Shown here one piece after another: positions 10,911-21,697 of a DNA stretch of 64,000 nt. Numbering within the stretch: position 1 is the first letter of the stretch; each line of letters opens with the position of its first letter. The notes beneath the pieces are model-generated. The model did not search any database. It saw only the letters and a list, made by a program, of their open reading frames with translations, and had not been told where the DNA came from. Source of the DNA: Thelonectria olida (taxonomy: Eukaryota > Ascomycota > Sordariomycetes > Hypocreales > Nectriaceae); the NCBI GenBank assembly GCA_020736575.1, contig JAGPYM010000014.1, positions 248,001-312,000 of the forward strand. Reading direction: 5' to 3'. A program made the position numbers and the translations under genes.

Positions 10911-11801
10911 GTCTTTTATAAGGTCCTGGTCGGTTTGCGAATAACATACGGATGTGCTCAGTCGTTGCGAGAAGTAGTGGAGGAAGTGAGATCGTTGTTA
11001 GCCAAGGGCTCTGAGTGGCAATGCCTTGATACTGATAACCAGTCTGCGGGTGCATTCCCTATGGGAAGTCTATAAAAGACTAATCTAGACATAACTACTC
11101 AATTTTACCTACCTAAAGCTTGGTAAGGGGAGGGTCCTCTGAATAGGGCTAAAAAGCGCGTTGTGAAGACATTTCACCCAGCCATCAATGGAGTAGCTGG
11201 GTTTCTCGGATGCCCCGAATCCCTGCCATAAACAGAAAGCTTTGTCTTTTCTATCAACCCTAATATTCTTATTAAGCGAGTTATTTTAATTCGAGAGCTG
11301 GTCAGAGTTTAAGTAAGTGTTCAAAGGATCCGGGTCCCAGCTGCACGGAGTATCGGGGGGGCGGGCATTCGCCAAGAAGTCCGGCCCCGGTGCGGAGTAA
11401 GATACGGAGTAAGATACGGAGTGAGATACGGAGTAAGAAACGGATTAAGCCACGGACTAAGACAGAAGCTGGTGAGATTCAACATTTGTAGGGGACAAAA
11501 TCGAGATCTTCCGCTGCAACATTGTCGCGTTCAATAGAAGGACTCGGCCCTCGTCCTTTTAATCTCCGTTTCTAAGCCTCGTTCAGTCTTCAAGATGATC
11601 CACGGAAGGGGCGGAGCTTACGCCCACCCAGAGGCTCTGTCACTGCTTCTGGATCTCTGAAGACCTTCGGTCTCAACTCCTATTTAAATCATGAAGAGCT
11701 CAGCTCAAGGTTCTTTGGCCACTTTCTCCATCCCAAACAGCTTCCTTTGCGTCGCAAGACCCCTGGGCTTTCTCGAACCATCGTCTGCAGCTTTCTTCAG
11801 A
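10911..11801. other. Intergenic region with 12-bp tandem array
   Basis: About 0.9 kb before the beta-lactamase-like gene. The only structured feature is a tandem array at 11392-11463 (separate entry). Confidence 0.5.
11392..11463. repeat. 12-bp tandem repeat, six copies
   Basis: Six head-to-tail copies of a 12-mer close to acggagtaagat; the outer copies carry one to three substitutions. It lies about 340 bases upstream of the beta-lactamase-like start codon. It may be a simple minisatellite or a cluster of binding sites. Confidence 0.85.
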
Positions 11802-13612
11802 ATGCATTGGCTATTCTCCTCATCAGTCGCCATGGCGCTCCTAAGTGCACTACCCATGGTAACCTCTGCACAGGAAGAAGATAACGATATTTCCTTCTCA
11901 CCATGCCCTCTCATCGGCGCATACTACCCTCCACCAACCATCTCCAAGTCCTCGGAAGCGTTTACTCAACTCGAATCCAGGTTCACGCAAGCCTTTGACG
12001 ACCTCATCCAGAACGGAGGAAGTGATGACTATGGCCCCATCACGCCCAACACAACATCCTTCTCTGTGGTCCTTTATGGCGGTTCGCCACTCCCAGAGGA
12101 CGATCCGATCTTCTTTGAGTACCACTACACCTCTCCTGAGGACCAGTCTCTAACCAATACCAACCTTACCTCGGGCACAAAGTTCCCCGTCGGTGATTTG
12201 ACTATGGTGTTCACGGTGTACGCATGGCTGGTGGACAAGGGCGAGCAATGGGAGACGCCCATCACTCATTACCTGCCAGAGCTGGCAAAGATCAAGGGAT
12301 CTCTTACGGTGCCGTGGGAAGACGTCACGATTGGGTCGTTGGCGGGTCAAATATCTGGTCTCAGTCGACAATGTAAGCCATCATCGTCGCCTAATCCGAA
12401 ACTTGTACTTACAAAACACTTCAGCCCAAGCATGCAGCATCGGCGAGCCTTGCGATTGGAGATGTGAGTTTCAGTTCTGATCCCAGCATTCATTCCAAGT
12501 ACTAATTCTCATATTAGCCTTCGCGCGGGACTTTGCAACGAAGCCTCCCATCTTCCTACCTGACACCACTCCCGTCGTTTCGTATGCCGCCTTCCAGCTC
12601 CTCGCGTTCGCAATGCAAAGAGACAATCATAATAGGGGCTCGCACAAGTCTTGGGCTTCTGTTCTCGACCATACTCTGTTACAACCTTTGAACATGACAT
12701 CGACTTGCCTTTTATCTGACGCGACAGACGTATTCGCCATTGACGGGTTGAACACATCGCAAATAGGCGAGCCTGGGTAAGTTGTTTTCGTCACTGCAGT
12801 CTCGGGTTGAGTTTCCCGCTGACCCAAGCAGTGCATTGTCCCTTGTCAGCTCAATCGAAGACCTTGCCCGTGCCGGCCGCTCTATGCTATCGTCAACCCT
12901 ACTTTCGCCCGCGACGACTCGACGTTGGCTTCACCCTAACATGGACACCTCCAACTTGCGCAACGGTGTTGGCCGCCCCTGGGAGGTGTACCGTGCCGGA
13001 TCCTCTGCTATCTCGCCTGTAATAGATGCCCTGACCAAGAGCGGTGTCCTCGGGCAGTACGCCAGCTACTTTGGTCTCGCCCCGGACTTCGGCACTGGTT
13101 TCGCCATTCTAGCACACGATAGCACCGTCGAGGACCGCAAACTTGATCTCAACGTCCATGCCGATATTGTCAGCGAGTCCCTTGTTTACCTGCAAAAAAT
13201 TGCAGCGGACGAATTGACGCTACGCTACGCCGGCACTTATGAGGGCAGCGATGACGACGTCGCTGTTTTCAACATCACCGAAAATGGACCGGGCTTGGAG
13301 GTCCAGAAGTTGGTCATTGACAAGGTGGACTTGAAGAGCAAGACGGCCGAGAAACTGGGAATCAAGGCCGCGGACCTTGACTTTAGACTGTACCCAACAA
13401 ATGTGCAGGATGAGTCCAGACATCAGTTCGTCGCAGTCTTCCAGGACAAGACCGCTCCAGTCGACATGGGCACGCCGACGTGCATCACCTGGCAAGAGGT
13501 TGGCGCTCTTGTTGGTGTCGAGGTTAGGATCGTATTTCTTCTGGATGAGGATGGAAGCGCCGTCGGCTGTGAACTCCCTCAGACACACACGGAGTTGCAC
13601 CGGGCGGCATAG
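11802..13612 (+). CDS. Secreted beta-lactamase-fold (serine hydrolase-like) protein with replaced catalytic residues, 4 exons
   Basis: 549 aa from the ATG at 11802 (exons 11802-12372, 12425-12463, 12518-12776, 12832-13612). This start gives a clean signal peptide (hydrophobic core SSSVAMALLSALPMV, cleavage near TSA-QEE); an in-frame ATG at 11691 would add 37 residues. The fold is that of class C beta-lactamase / penicillin-binding-like proteins, seen from TKFPVGDLTMVFTVYAWL, YLPEL, VTIGSLAGQISGL, SYAAFQLLAFA and the C-terminal YAGTYEG segment. The nucleophile motif SxxK of active members is DLTM here, and the YxN motif reads YAA, so it is probably not a serine hydrolase and may bind rather than cleave. 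Several N-glycosylation sequons (NTTS, NLTS, NMTS) fit secretion. Confidence 0.85.
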
Positions 13613-14557
13613 TGGGATAGCCGTGTGACGGCGAATCGTGAAAGTGACGGAGTCTCATCCATAGGGGATGTTGAGAAGGTTGTTGGGAGTAATTCTATAG
13701 TTGTATTATTGTTCGTGTCTAACTCCTTCATTTTACACATAGACCAGGTATACTTGCACTTTTCGACCTCGCGCCCCTGACCTGGAGGCGCGTGAATGGA
13801 GGAGACCCTCGAAGTCTTGAGTTTGTCTTCATAGTTCTCCCGTCCGATCAATTATATTTTGACGCCAAACAAGACAACCAAGGGAACCGAATGAAAAAGA
13901 TTGCACTAAACACCGATATCCCCGAGATTGCTACCTCTGCAGCACCGGGGCACTGTACTTTTCGCATCAGGCCAATCCAGCTAAAGCCGAAACGCAATGT
14001 GACGCGTGATTCAGCATCTTGTCCTACTTTGCGCAAGAGAATGGATCGTGCGCTGTGTGGCTTATGTGGAACGTCACGGCGACGTTCCGACGGCTCATCG
14101 GTGCTGCGTCTGGTCGAGATCAAACTCGATCATTTTGGGGCGTCTGGAGTCGCTTCCAATTCCACAAGTGGCTTGACGCATCAGCGCTTCCTCTGGTCGC
14201 CAGTATTTCGATGTTGTGTGCATATTCAGCACAGAATGACCCAAGGTCTGGGTTGTTCCCCAATTCATTCCATCCCTCATCGTGAATCTCGCCCGCCCGC
14301 CCAGCCACCCCGCACACTAACACCTTCAGCTGCATGTTACCGTTACAACCAGTTGCACCAGCAGAGTTAGCCACTTCTCACCGAATTCACGGCTCGTCGC
14401 CAGTGAAACGCATTGAATCGTGAATTCATCATCTTGAGCACCCCCGCTTCAATTCAGTCCGTCCGTTACTCACTCACCATAAAGCCAATCTACCCGCCCG
14501 TCACCGCACTCCCTCTCGTCCATCTCCCACATCATTCCAAGCCCAACCCATCACGAA
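13613..14557. other. Intergenic region, no convincing gene
   Basis: About 0.95 kb between the beta-lactamase-like and the GFA-domain genes. Overlapping short frames on both strands have no recognisable domain. The last 150 bases are C/T-rich, as expected of a fungal promoter and leader. Confidence 0.5.
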
Positions 14558-15500
14558 ATGGCCGAAGAACAGACACCCACCAAGACGTATCGTGGCAATT
14601 GCCACTGCGGCTCCTTTGTCTACGAAATGGCCATCCCAGAGATCAAGTCCGTGACTGAGTGCAATTGCAGCATTTGCACCAAGAAGGGGTACTTGTGGCT
14701 CTTCCCCGGATCCGCCGACACCCTCAAAGTCGTCAAGGGGTCAATCGATGACTTGACAAACTACACCTTTGCCAAGGGCTTTCTGCATCACAAGTTTTGC
14801 CCGCAATGCGGCACCGCCCTGCTGGCCACAATGCCCACCGGCCCCCCCAACTTCAACCTGGGCGTGAATGCCCATGCGATCCAGGGCATTGACACCTGGT
14901 CGTTGGAGCGGAGCCCTTACGACGGAGCTGCGTTGGGAGACAAGCACGAGGCGCCCGCGTACTCTGGCACTCAACCCGAGGAGCAGATCGATGGCGGCAA
15001 AGTGCACACCGGCAGCTGTCATTGTGGCGCCGTGCAGGTTGCTCTCAGCAGCAAGCCAATTGACAGCACCTTTTCCGACAAAATCGGAGAATGCAACTGC
15101 AGCATTTGCGAGAGGGTAAGCAGATCACTCGTCCCAAGTTATTTCCCCGGTTGTGCTAAGTCGCAAACAGAACGCCTACGTTTGGGTCTGGCCCCGACGT
15201 GAGCACGTCGTCTTGCACGGAGACCCCAACGACATCGGCCGATATTTCTTCAAAGGCTCAACTCTCATTGCCAAGACCTTCTGCAAAAAGTGCGGCACCC
15301 AAATGACCAACGAACCCGCTCTTCAATCTGAGGAGACCATTGCGACCTTGTCCGAGGACCAGAAGAAGCTCTACGACATGATGAGCCCACTGCACCCGGT
15401 AAACATTCGTGTTCTCGAAGGTGTGCATCTGAAAGACATTTCTGGAAAAGTCCAGAGAATGAGAGGTGCTGATCGCCCGCCCCATTATGTCAATCCGTAA
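14558..15500 (+). CDS. Double GFA/CENP-V domain zinc protein, 2 exons, 295 aa
   Basis: Exons 14558-15115 and 15171-15500. Two successive glutathione-dependent formaldehyde-activating (GFA, also called CENP-V/GFA) domains are seen. The first, about residues 10-125, has CHCG, CNCSIC and CPQCGT; the second, about 150-270, has CHCG, CNCSIC, then after the intron CKKCGT. Each set gives the Cys ligands of two zinc sites per domain. Some family members bind or release glutathione-formaldehyde adducts, but most fungal ones are uncharacterised. No signal peptide; a cytosolic role is likely. The intron falls right after the CNCSICER motif of domain 2. Confidence 0.9.
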
Positions 15501-15989
15501 CTTGTGCTTGTGAGAGTCCTTGGATAAAGCCTGCGGGTATCTGGAGATGGCAATTGTGGCAATGGGGATGGGCGGGAATCGTGGATGGTGCAGGAGGAGT
15601 AGCGGGATACTGTTATTTGACCAATATCGTTGGAGCATGGGGCGTATTGCAAGTCAATTGTTCACAATAGATGAACTACTGTGCCCTTTTCATGACCTCG
15701 ATTCCATGTTGAAGTTTTATCACGTGAAGTGTTGAGATAGCCAACTTGTTGCATTACAAACTCGGGAGGGAAACAGCGAAAGTCCCAACTTCAATCCTAA
15801 TCCTGACTCTGGTCCAGCACAACAGCATGCATCCCACATAAGGACCAAAAACAGCCAGTTCATTAACCGCATGTTTATACTGTATCATTAGTTAGCTATT
15901 GTATAGATGCACATAACAATCAGGAACTTACCAGCGAACATAACAGCGCAAAGAAACCTTGAAGGGCAACACTCTTAAAACTGGGACTC
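15501..15989. other. Flank of the accessory island; 3' region of the deleted micro-exon paralogue
   Basis: No gene. From about 15,590 the sequence matches, with many substitutions, the 3' flank of the intact micro-exon gene at about 19,615-19,935; for example both carry a ttgaNcaatatc-ttggagNatggggcg block and the segment acaatcaggaact. It therefore marks the start of a duplicated unit. Confidence 0.55.
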
Positions 15990-16282
15990 TTAACCGTACT
16001 TCATTTATATTAGTACATAGTGCCCTTGGTAGATTAAGGGAAAGACATGCAGTAGCACGCTACCACAATTACATCAGCTTAACTTGATCGTAGCTGTAGA
16101 TTATGAAACATATGGAAGACTGGCACGTACCTTCAGAGGGGCCTGGGGAACTGGCGCCGGGGCAGGGGCGGCAGCAGCGGGCGGCGTAGGGCCAGAGACG
16201 GACCGACGGTCGGAGCCTGAGGCAGGGACTGGGGGCCAGGGCCGGAGGCCGAACGTCGGCCGCGCCAAGCGCGTGGGCCAGA
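15990..16282 (-). pseudogene. Truncated paralogue of the micro-exon gene (internal exons deleted)
   Basis: Minus-strand order: a GC-rich Pro/Ala/Gly-coding exon (16131-16282), a 71-nt intron, a 9-nt exon (16051-16059, reads Arg-Ala-Thr), a 52-nt intron, and a last exon (15990-15998, Tyr-Gly-stop). All parts align with the gene at 19937-21697: the same 9-nt exon, the same 71-nt intron length and the same final Gly-stop. The 52-nt intron here joins the donor half of the intron following the 9-nt exon to the acceptor half of the last intron, so every exon in between has been lost. The GC-rich exon is 152 nt, not a whole number of codons, and the donor after the 9-nt exon is now GCATGT. I call it a degraded copy, though a short functional product cannot be excluded. 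Confidence 0.55.
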
Positions 16283-16372
16283 CTGCGCAGCGTGTTAGTA
16301 TCTAATTGCTCCTGATAAGACAGTATTGACGGGCAACGAGCCCGTTGTCAAGCTGAGGAGGGAGACGAACTC

Positions 16373-16408
16373 GGTAGGATTGAGGGTAGGATTGAGGGTA
16401 GGATTGAG
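16373..16408. repeat. 12-bp tandem repeat, three copies
   Basis: Three perfect copies of ggtaggattgag, just upstream (in minus-strand sense) of the deleted micro-exon paralogue. Simple minisatellite. Confidence 0.8.
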
Positions 16409-17829
16409 GGGGGGTTGGGTATCGCGTGTTGAATTACCACGGGCGTCGAAGGGTCCGAATAGAAGAAAACAGAAATGACTTTTGATTGTCGTGGAAAATG
16501 CATGTCCAGAAAAGAAGAGAAGAGAAGAGAAAAGGAAATCCCCAGCGAAGTTTGCCGAGTTTTAATGCTGTGGCGGACATCTTACACAGCAGGCGCCCTC
16601 ACAAAGTCACCACTTGCCTCAGCCACGGTCATGACATCAAAGGATGGAAACATGTCATTGTCAAGGACGCAGTCACCTCTCGAGGGACGTGTTGGGCTGC
16701 GGGCGTGACGTGACGACTTGTCGCAACAATGACTGCAGCCGTGACGAGAGAAGGAGATGCCAGCCTAGCTTTAAGCATGGCAGGCGTCGAGCACCTCGTC
16801 ATTCCAATCGGATCATTCCTCCCAGTGATCGGGCGGTTGTGCATCAGACGACAAGGAGATATTTGGACGACGACGGCAGAGGAAAGGGTCCAGATACTTT
16901 CGCGGGAGGGCTGCTTTCTACAGTATTTTTAGCACCCAACATCATTTGAACAGCGGCCAAAAGCGTACATCCTAAAAGCGACCTGGATGTTTAACTGCCC
17001 GATGTGCTGTTCAGAGCAGTGGAGAAACGCACTAGGGCCCCTCCAACGGTCAACGGAGGAAGTTCCTTTCCTGCGGCTGCTATTGGTATGAAGTCAACGG
17101 GGCCGGCATTTTGCTCAATCGTCGTCTGCTTTCAGGGTTCGGTGGCTTCGTATGGATCTGCTGCCATGGCGGCATCAGACAGGATATGTCGGGTTTGTTC
17201 TTCCGCTTGTCCTCCTTCGTTGCCTTGAAAGCTCTTGCCGCTCATTGTAGATTTGGTCGTGCTGCCACAAGAGGTTAGTAAGTGTGACGACCATGGGCGT
17301 GTTGTATCGGAGTTGATCCTGCAAAACCCGAGCAGTAGTTGGCCGAAGTCTTCAGATGTCGCGGGAAGGCTAAGCGTCCAACTACGGACGGCCACTCCGT
17401 TGTCGTGCTTATTCCGTAATCAACCAGCTTGATTCAAGACGTGAGGGACGATCTCTACAACGCTCCGTGTTGAGGGTCAAGAACTAGATGAGGAGGAGAC
17501 AGAAGAAATAGTAGGAGAACAGGGAGCAGATGGGTACCCAATGGTAATGAGTCGTAAGAAGTAGTCGTGATGAGAAGTGATGGACGGATGTCTATTTCGA
17601 AACAGAGGCGTACGAGAGAAATCGCTGCATCTAAGCCTAGCACACCGTGTCTTGCGCCTGCTCTCCGTCTTCTAGCTAAAACAACGGCTGTCAGAACTTC
17701 AAAACTGTGCGGCCGTGGCTTGGAATTGGGATGGAAGAAATACTTTGCTCTTTCGATTGGATGACGCGGGCCTTGTTTAATGATTATTTGAGGTGGGCGG
17801 TTGGCAGAAAGAGTTCGGCCCGCTGTTCA

Positions 17830-18390
17830 CGTCTGGTGTTTCAAGAAATATCTCTTGAGGCAAAAGTCCTCATTAAGCCATCTCTACTCTTCGAGGTTGA
17901 TGCGCTGCAAGATGGTTCTAGCGGCGATTGAGTAAAATGCCAGCCCCGTTGAGTTCATATCAACATCTCTGGGCCAGAAATCCTCACTCGATAAAGCCGT
18001 CTCACTCAACGAAGCCTGATGAGCTACAAGAGAAAGTTGCCTTACCCTATTGCGCACTAGGTGCTAAATGTAGGACAGTAGAGCCGGACTCATATAACCT
18101 CCATATGGTGCTACCCGGGGACCTGGTTATCATAACGGCTTCAGGCAATATATGAGATGCAAACTACCTAGGTAGACTTTTTGGTAGCGGGAAGCGATGG
18201 CGTTGGCGTTGGCGTTAGGGGGTTGGTGGTTGATGGCTGTTTGCTACCCAAATAGATTAATTGATTCATCTTTGCACACATCTTTTGTCTCCATTGACTA
18301 GATCATTATACTTGGGGTGCCGTGAATCGCCTCCCTAGAAGCCTTAAGGTCACGATTAGAATTGAGGGCCAGGAATGGGATGGAGTTTAG
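17830..18390 (+). repeat. Decayed direct copy of the orphan gene's 3' flank (copy A)
   Basis: Aligns in the same orientation with 23,800-24,300. Shared blocks include ttgagttcata-caacatctctg, agagccggactcata / gaagccggactcata, cccggggacctggt, acggcttcaggcaat and gccgtgaatcgcctccct. Most differences are transitions (for example gtcgtcgtgacgg against ttatcataacgg), leaving this copy richer in A+T. That direction fits RIP acting on copy A. Confidence 0.75.
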
Positions 18391-18949
18391 GATTTTCGGC
18401 TGTTTCCGCCTCGAATTTCTAATGCAATGCTCCTCATGCAATTTTCTTTCGGTCGAAGGTTCTACATTCTTGAGTTCCATGTCTCTCATGCCAGTTGCCG
18501 ACTTCCCTACAACTACAGACCATTTGTTACCGGCATGGGTCGCAGTGGGGAATTAGGGATGGGGGAATCCTTCTTGACCTCTATCTATTATACAAGACAA
18601 GCTGCTTGACCCGCGTTGCCCGCTCTTAGAAGAGGTGCGGCGCAACTGCTTTGATTGGGAACCCAGCGCGACATCCGAATCAATCACTTTCACACCCTCG
18701 TCGGCAAAGGTGTTCCGGTTCCTAAATCAGACCAGACGGACAATGTCCCTTGAACTAGACTTGGGCTTCCTCGTACATTTGGTAGATGGAATCGACGGGT
18801 AGAAGAACGGGAGCGTGTTGTCGAGGGATGTCAGCTTTGAACTACATGACAATAAGAGAGTCGATAAAGCGTCAAAGGCTGCTCTTTCGTGTTTCATAGG
18901 ACTACTTAGTGGGTTGCGCCAGAACTCGTACTGCTTCGCGCACCGTCGT

Positions 18950-19290
18950 CAAGAGGTCTTCTGGGCTTTCGGCGCTGATCGTGAACTCGCATCAGCTACG
19001 GATGTATGAACTCTGAAGGTCCGTGTTGATGCTAGGGCCCTTGGCACGTGTTCGAAGCCCGGGGGTGGCTCAAGAGATGATGCACCAGGCAGTGTACCGT
19101 CGGTCGGTTGAGGTTGCCTCTCGTCGGATCGGGGCCAGCGATGGACGATGATTGGACGTGGTGCGGTATTTGAAGGGTGGGTTTGCATAACTGTCTTTTG
19201 ATTCGTAAGGCGTCGACGAAGAGATCGCGTTGGCCCTTGGTGTAGATGCACTCTTCGTATTGCATTGCAGGAAGATAAGATCACGTGGTG
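18950..19290 (-). pseudogene. Inverted fragment of the orphan-protein gene's 3' end
   Basis: On the minus strand the peptide IYTKGQRDLFVDAL reappears; about 55 bases around it are nearly identical to 23,463-23,521, in opposite orientation to the intact gene. Beyond this block the sequence diverges quickly and no start codon or full frame is present. It shows the orphan gene was duplicated at least once inside the island. Confidence 0.6.
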
Positions 19291-19936
19291 CCATGACCAA
19301 ACAACTGCAGCTGCTCCGAAGTCGCTCCTGCAGGTATCTTAAGAAACAGCGATTATGACGATGAGAATGGGTTGGTCAAAGTCTGGGCATTTGAACATGC
19401 ACACTGAAGATCTGACTTTACTGATGAGGATACGGGAAAACAGGTCATTGCAAGCCAGAGAGGTTACGGACACAAGAAAATAGTTGAATTTGTTGCGACT
19501 AAAGCTGTTAGATTGTCAAGGCCGCAGTCACAGCTTGAGGACATGGGCTGCAGACCCAACCTCACGACTGAAGAAGTACTCGTGAACATGGGAAAGGAAC
19601 AGTGCAAAAGGCAATGGGGTACTGTATTTGAGCAATATCATTGGAGGATGGGGCGATTTGGGAGTTTGACTGATCACAATTTCATCATGTTGCAATTGCA
19701 TCTCTTTTTTTCATCACGTCGATCGCATGGCACTTGTAAAATCACAATACATCACAGGCTCTACAGCATCGGTAGAGGGAATTCAAACGCCCGCCGAAAG
19801 AACCAGTTTATTAACCATATCTCTATCACTCTATCATTAGCCGGTGTACAGAGGCACATGACAATCAGGAACTGACCGCAAGCACAACACCACAAATAAG
19901 CCCGGGAGGGCAGGGGCACAGAAGACCGGGAGACTG

Positions 19937-21697
19937 TTAACCGGACTTCATAAATGTTAGTATATCATAAGGCTAAGATGTAAGTAGTAGGGATAAGTGT
20001 TGAAGAGTAGGAGGAGAGCAATTTACTCACTGCGGCGGCCTCAGGGGCAGTAGAGGGAGAGCCCGCGGGAGCGGGCGAACCTGGGGGAGCGGGCGAGCCT
20101 GGGGGGTGGGCGAACCTGGGGGAGCGCCCGGGGGAGCCCGGCGGGCCGCCCGCAACGCGGCCGCTTCTTCGACTTTAATCTATACAGAATACCTTTGTTA
20201 GATCGAGCATTCATATCGGTTTTTCAGCTGGAGTCCATAGAGTACTCACGGCCAACAGGCCCTCCAAATCTGCTTCCTGACCACCATCCGACGTCAGTTT
20301 TATAAACTCTTGATGGATTCCAGGAACTAGTCATTTACCGTCTCCTTCAGTGACTGAGAATAATTTTGTTAGCAAAGTGTCAATGATGCGCACTCTGGGA
20401 GAAAACTTGCGTCGGACTCCTCCTTCCACCTCTTAAGTCGGCAATTCACGTCAGTTAACTCTCCAAGACGGCGCGCAAGAATGCAATCACTTACGGCTAT
20501 CTTTTTAACCGCCTTCTATAATAAGATATTTGTCAAGTACTCCAAAGATGGGATATGAGTGAGCTTCGTACCTCTTGCTCCTCCCGAACTGCCTTAACGA
20601 ATCCTCATTCAGCTCACGGCTTGGGACATGGGTCGGTGGATTACTCACCAGGAGGCTCTTCTCTAGAGCGCGTTCGCGCTCCATGGCCTCCTACATGACG
20701 GGTCAGTCACGGACGGTAATAATTTGAAAAGTCAGGATCTGAAACATACAAGGGCCTTCTTCGTCCAATACTAAACATTGTCAATGCAATGAACCTCATC
20801 AATGAGTGATAGGATACTAACCTCGACGTTCTGGAGAGCGGCCTAACAGAAAGAATCAGTAGATTAGACAGAGAACTCATAGATGAACGGGTGAGAATAT
20901 ACCATTCTTGTGCCACGCTATTGGTAATGGGTCAGTCACTGTCACTAATGCACATAGTTCCATAGGTGGATTGAGGGAAAGACATACAGTGGCACGCTAC
21001 CACAGTTATATTAGCTCAACTTAATTGTAGTTGGGGATTATAAGACATAGGGAAGACTGGTACGTACCTTGGGAGGGGGCGGGGGCGGGGGCGGGCCGCG
21101 CAGGGCCGGAGACGGATCGAGGGCCGGAGCCCGAGGCAGGGACTGGGGGCCGGGGGGTGGGGCCCGAGGCCGAACGTCGGGCGCGCCAAGCGCGGGGGCC
21201 AGACTGTACAGCGTATTAGTATCTAATTGTCCCTAACAAGACAGGATTGACGGGCAACGATCAGTTGTCCAGCCAATAAAGGAGACGGCCGATAATTGGC
21301 AATTGGAAGAAGTCGGCAAGGGTGCGGCAATTTTGAGAAATGGTCGTCACTTACAGGAACATTGTCGTACTGGAATTTCAAGTTAGGAAAAGTCTCAAGA
21401 GTTAGAAGTAGAATGGAAGACAAGTCGCGCACCTTTGCCATTATCGCTTCCAGCGTCAAACATGTATTGTTAGTCGATCGCAAATTACCGAATGCTGGGG
21501 TGAATCAGTCCACACGTACGAATTGAAGCTGAGATGACTCTGCATGGGGTCAGTTAGTACATCAGCTTCACCAGGTGAATCGGTCCACACGTACGGATCG
21601 AGGTTGAGATGACTATGCAAAGGTAGGGCCAGTTAGTGGTATATCAGCTTCATCGGGTGAATCAATCCACACTTACGAATCGAGTTTTGAGAAAACT
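19937..21697 (-). CDS. Micro-exon gene encoding a heptad-repeat coiled coil with Pro/Ala-rich segments (tentative model)
   Basis: No long open frame exists here, but a chain of tiny exons with good splice sites and CTAAC-type branch points does. Minus-strand order: 21677-21697 (21 nt), 21595-21612 (18), 21520-21537 (18), 21433-21446 (14), 21355-21369 (15), 21068-21203 (136, GC-rich), 20988-20996 (9), 20903-20917 (15), 20822-20842 (21), 20750-20770 (21), 20649-20690 (42), 20572-20592 (21), 20495-20515 (21), 20411-20431 (21, GC donor), 20339-20353 (15), 20250-20276 (27), 20031-20179 (149), 19937-19945. Introns are mostly 51-73 nt. The central exons are all in phase 0 and read AALQNVE, YWTKKAL, EAMERER-ALEKSLL, AVREEQE, KAVKKIA, RWKEESD, SLKET, EADLEGLLA, then IKVEEAAALRAAR and a Gly-Ser-Pro-Ala-Pro-Pro repeat. 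The 136- and 149-nt exons are each one base off, and the 14-nt exon needs a phase shift, so the 5' half is unsure and the gene may be recently broken. The start codon was not identified. I know no named family for it. Confidence 0.5.
20040..20150. repeat. GC-rich 18-bp coding-type repeat (Gly-Ser-Pro-Ala-Pro-Pro)
   Basis: Roughly 18-bp units, read on the minus strand as Gly-Ser-Pro-Ala-Pro-Pro, inside the penultimate exon of the micro-exon gene. One unit (around 20,100-20,110) is 17 bp long, which breaks the frame; restoring nothing, the upstream frame reaches a stop right at the donor site. Confidence 0.7.

Larger units (their letters stand above)
16283..19936. other. Gene-free repeat-rich stretch of decayed duplications
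   Basis: No intact gene seen in 3.6 kb. Recognisable contents: 16,655-16,710 (one copy of a dispersed block also at 19,519-19,570 and, inverted, near 24,385-24,460); about 17,085-17,130 (an inverted copy of the block at 17,922-17,962); 17,830-18,390 (a decayed direct copy of 23,800-24,300); and 18,950-19,290 (an inverted piece of the 3' end of the orphan gene). The frames are broken by stops and the copies differ mainly by C-to-T and G-to-A changes, which suggests RIP. Confidence 0.55.
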
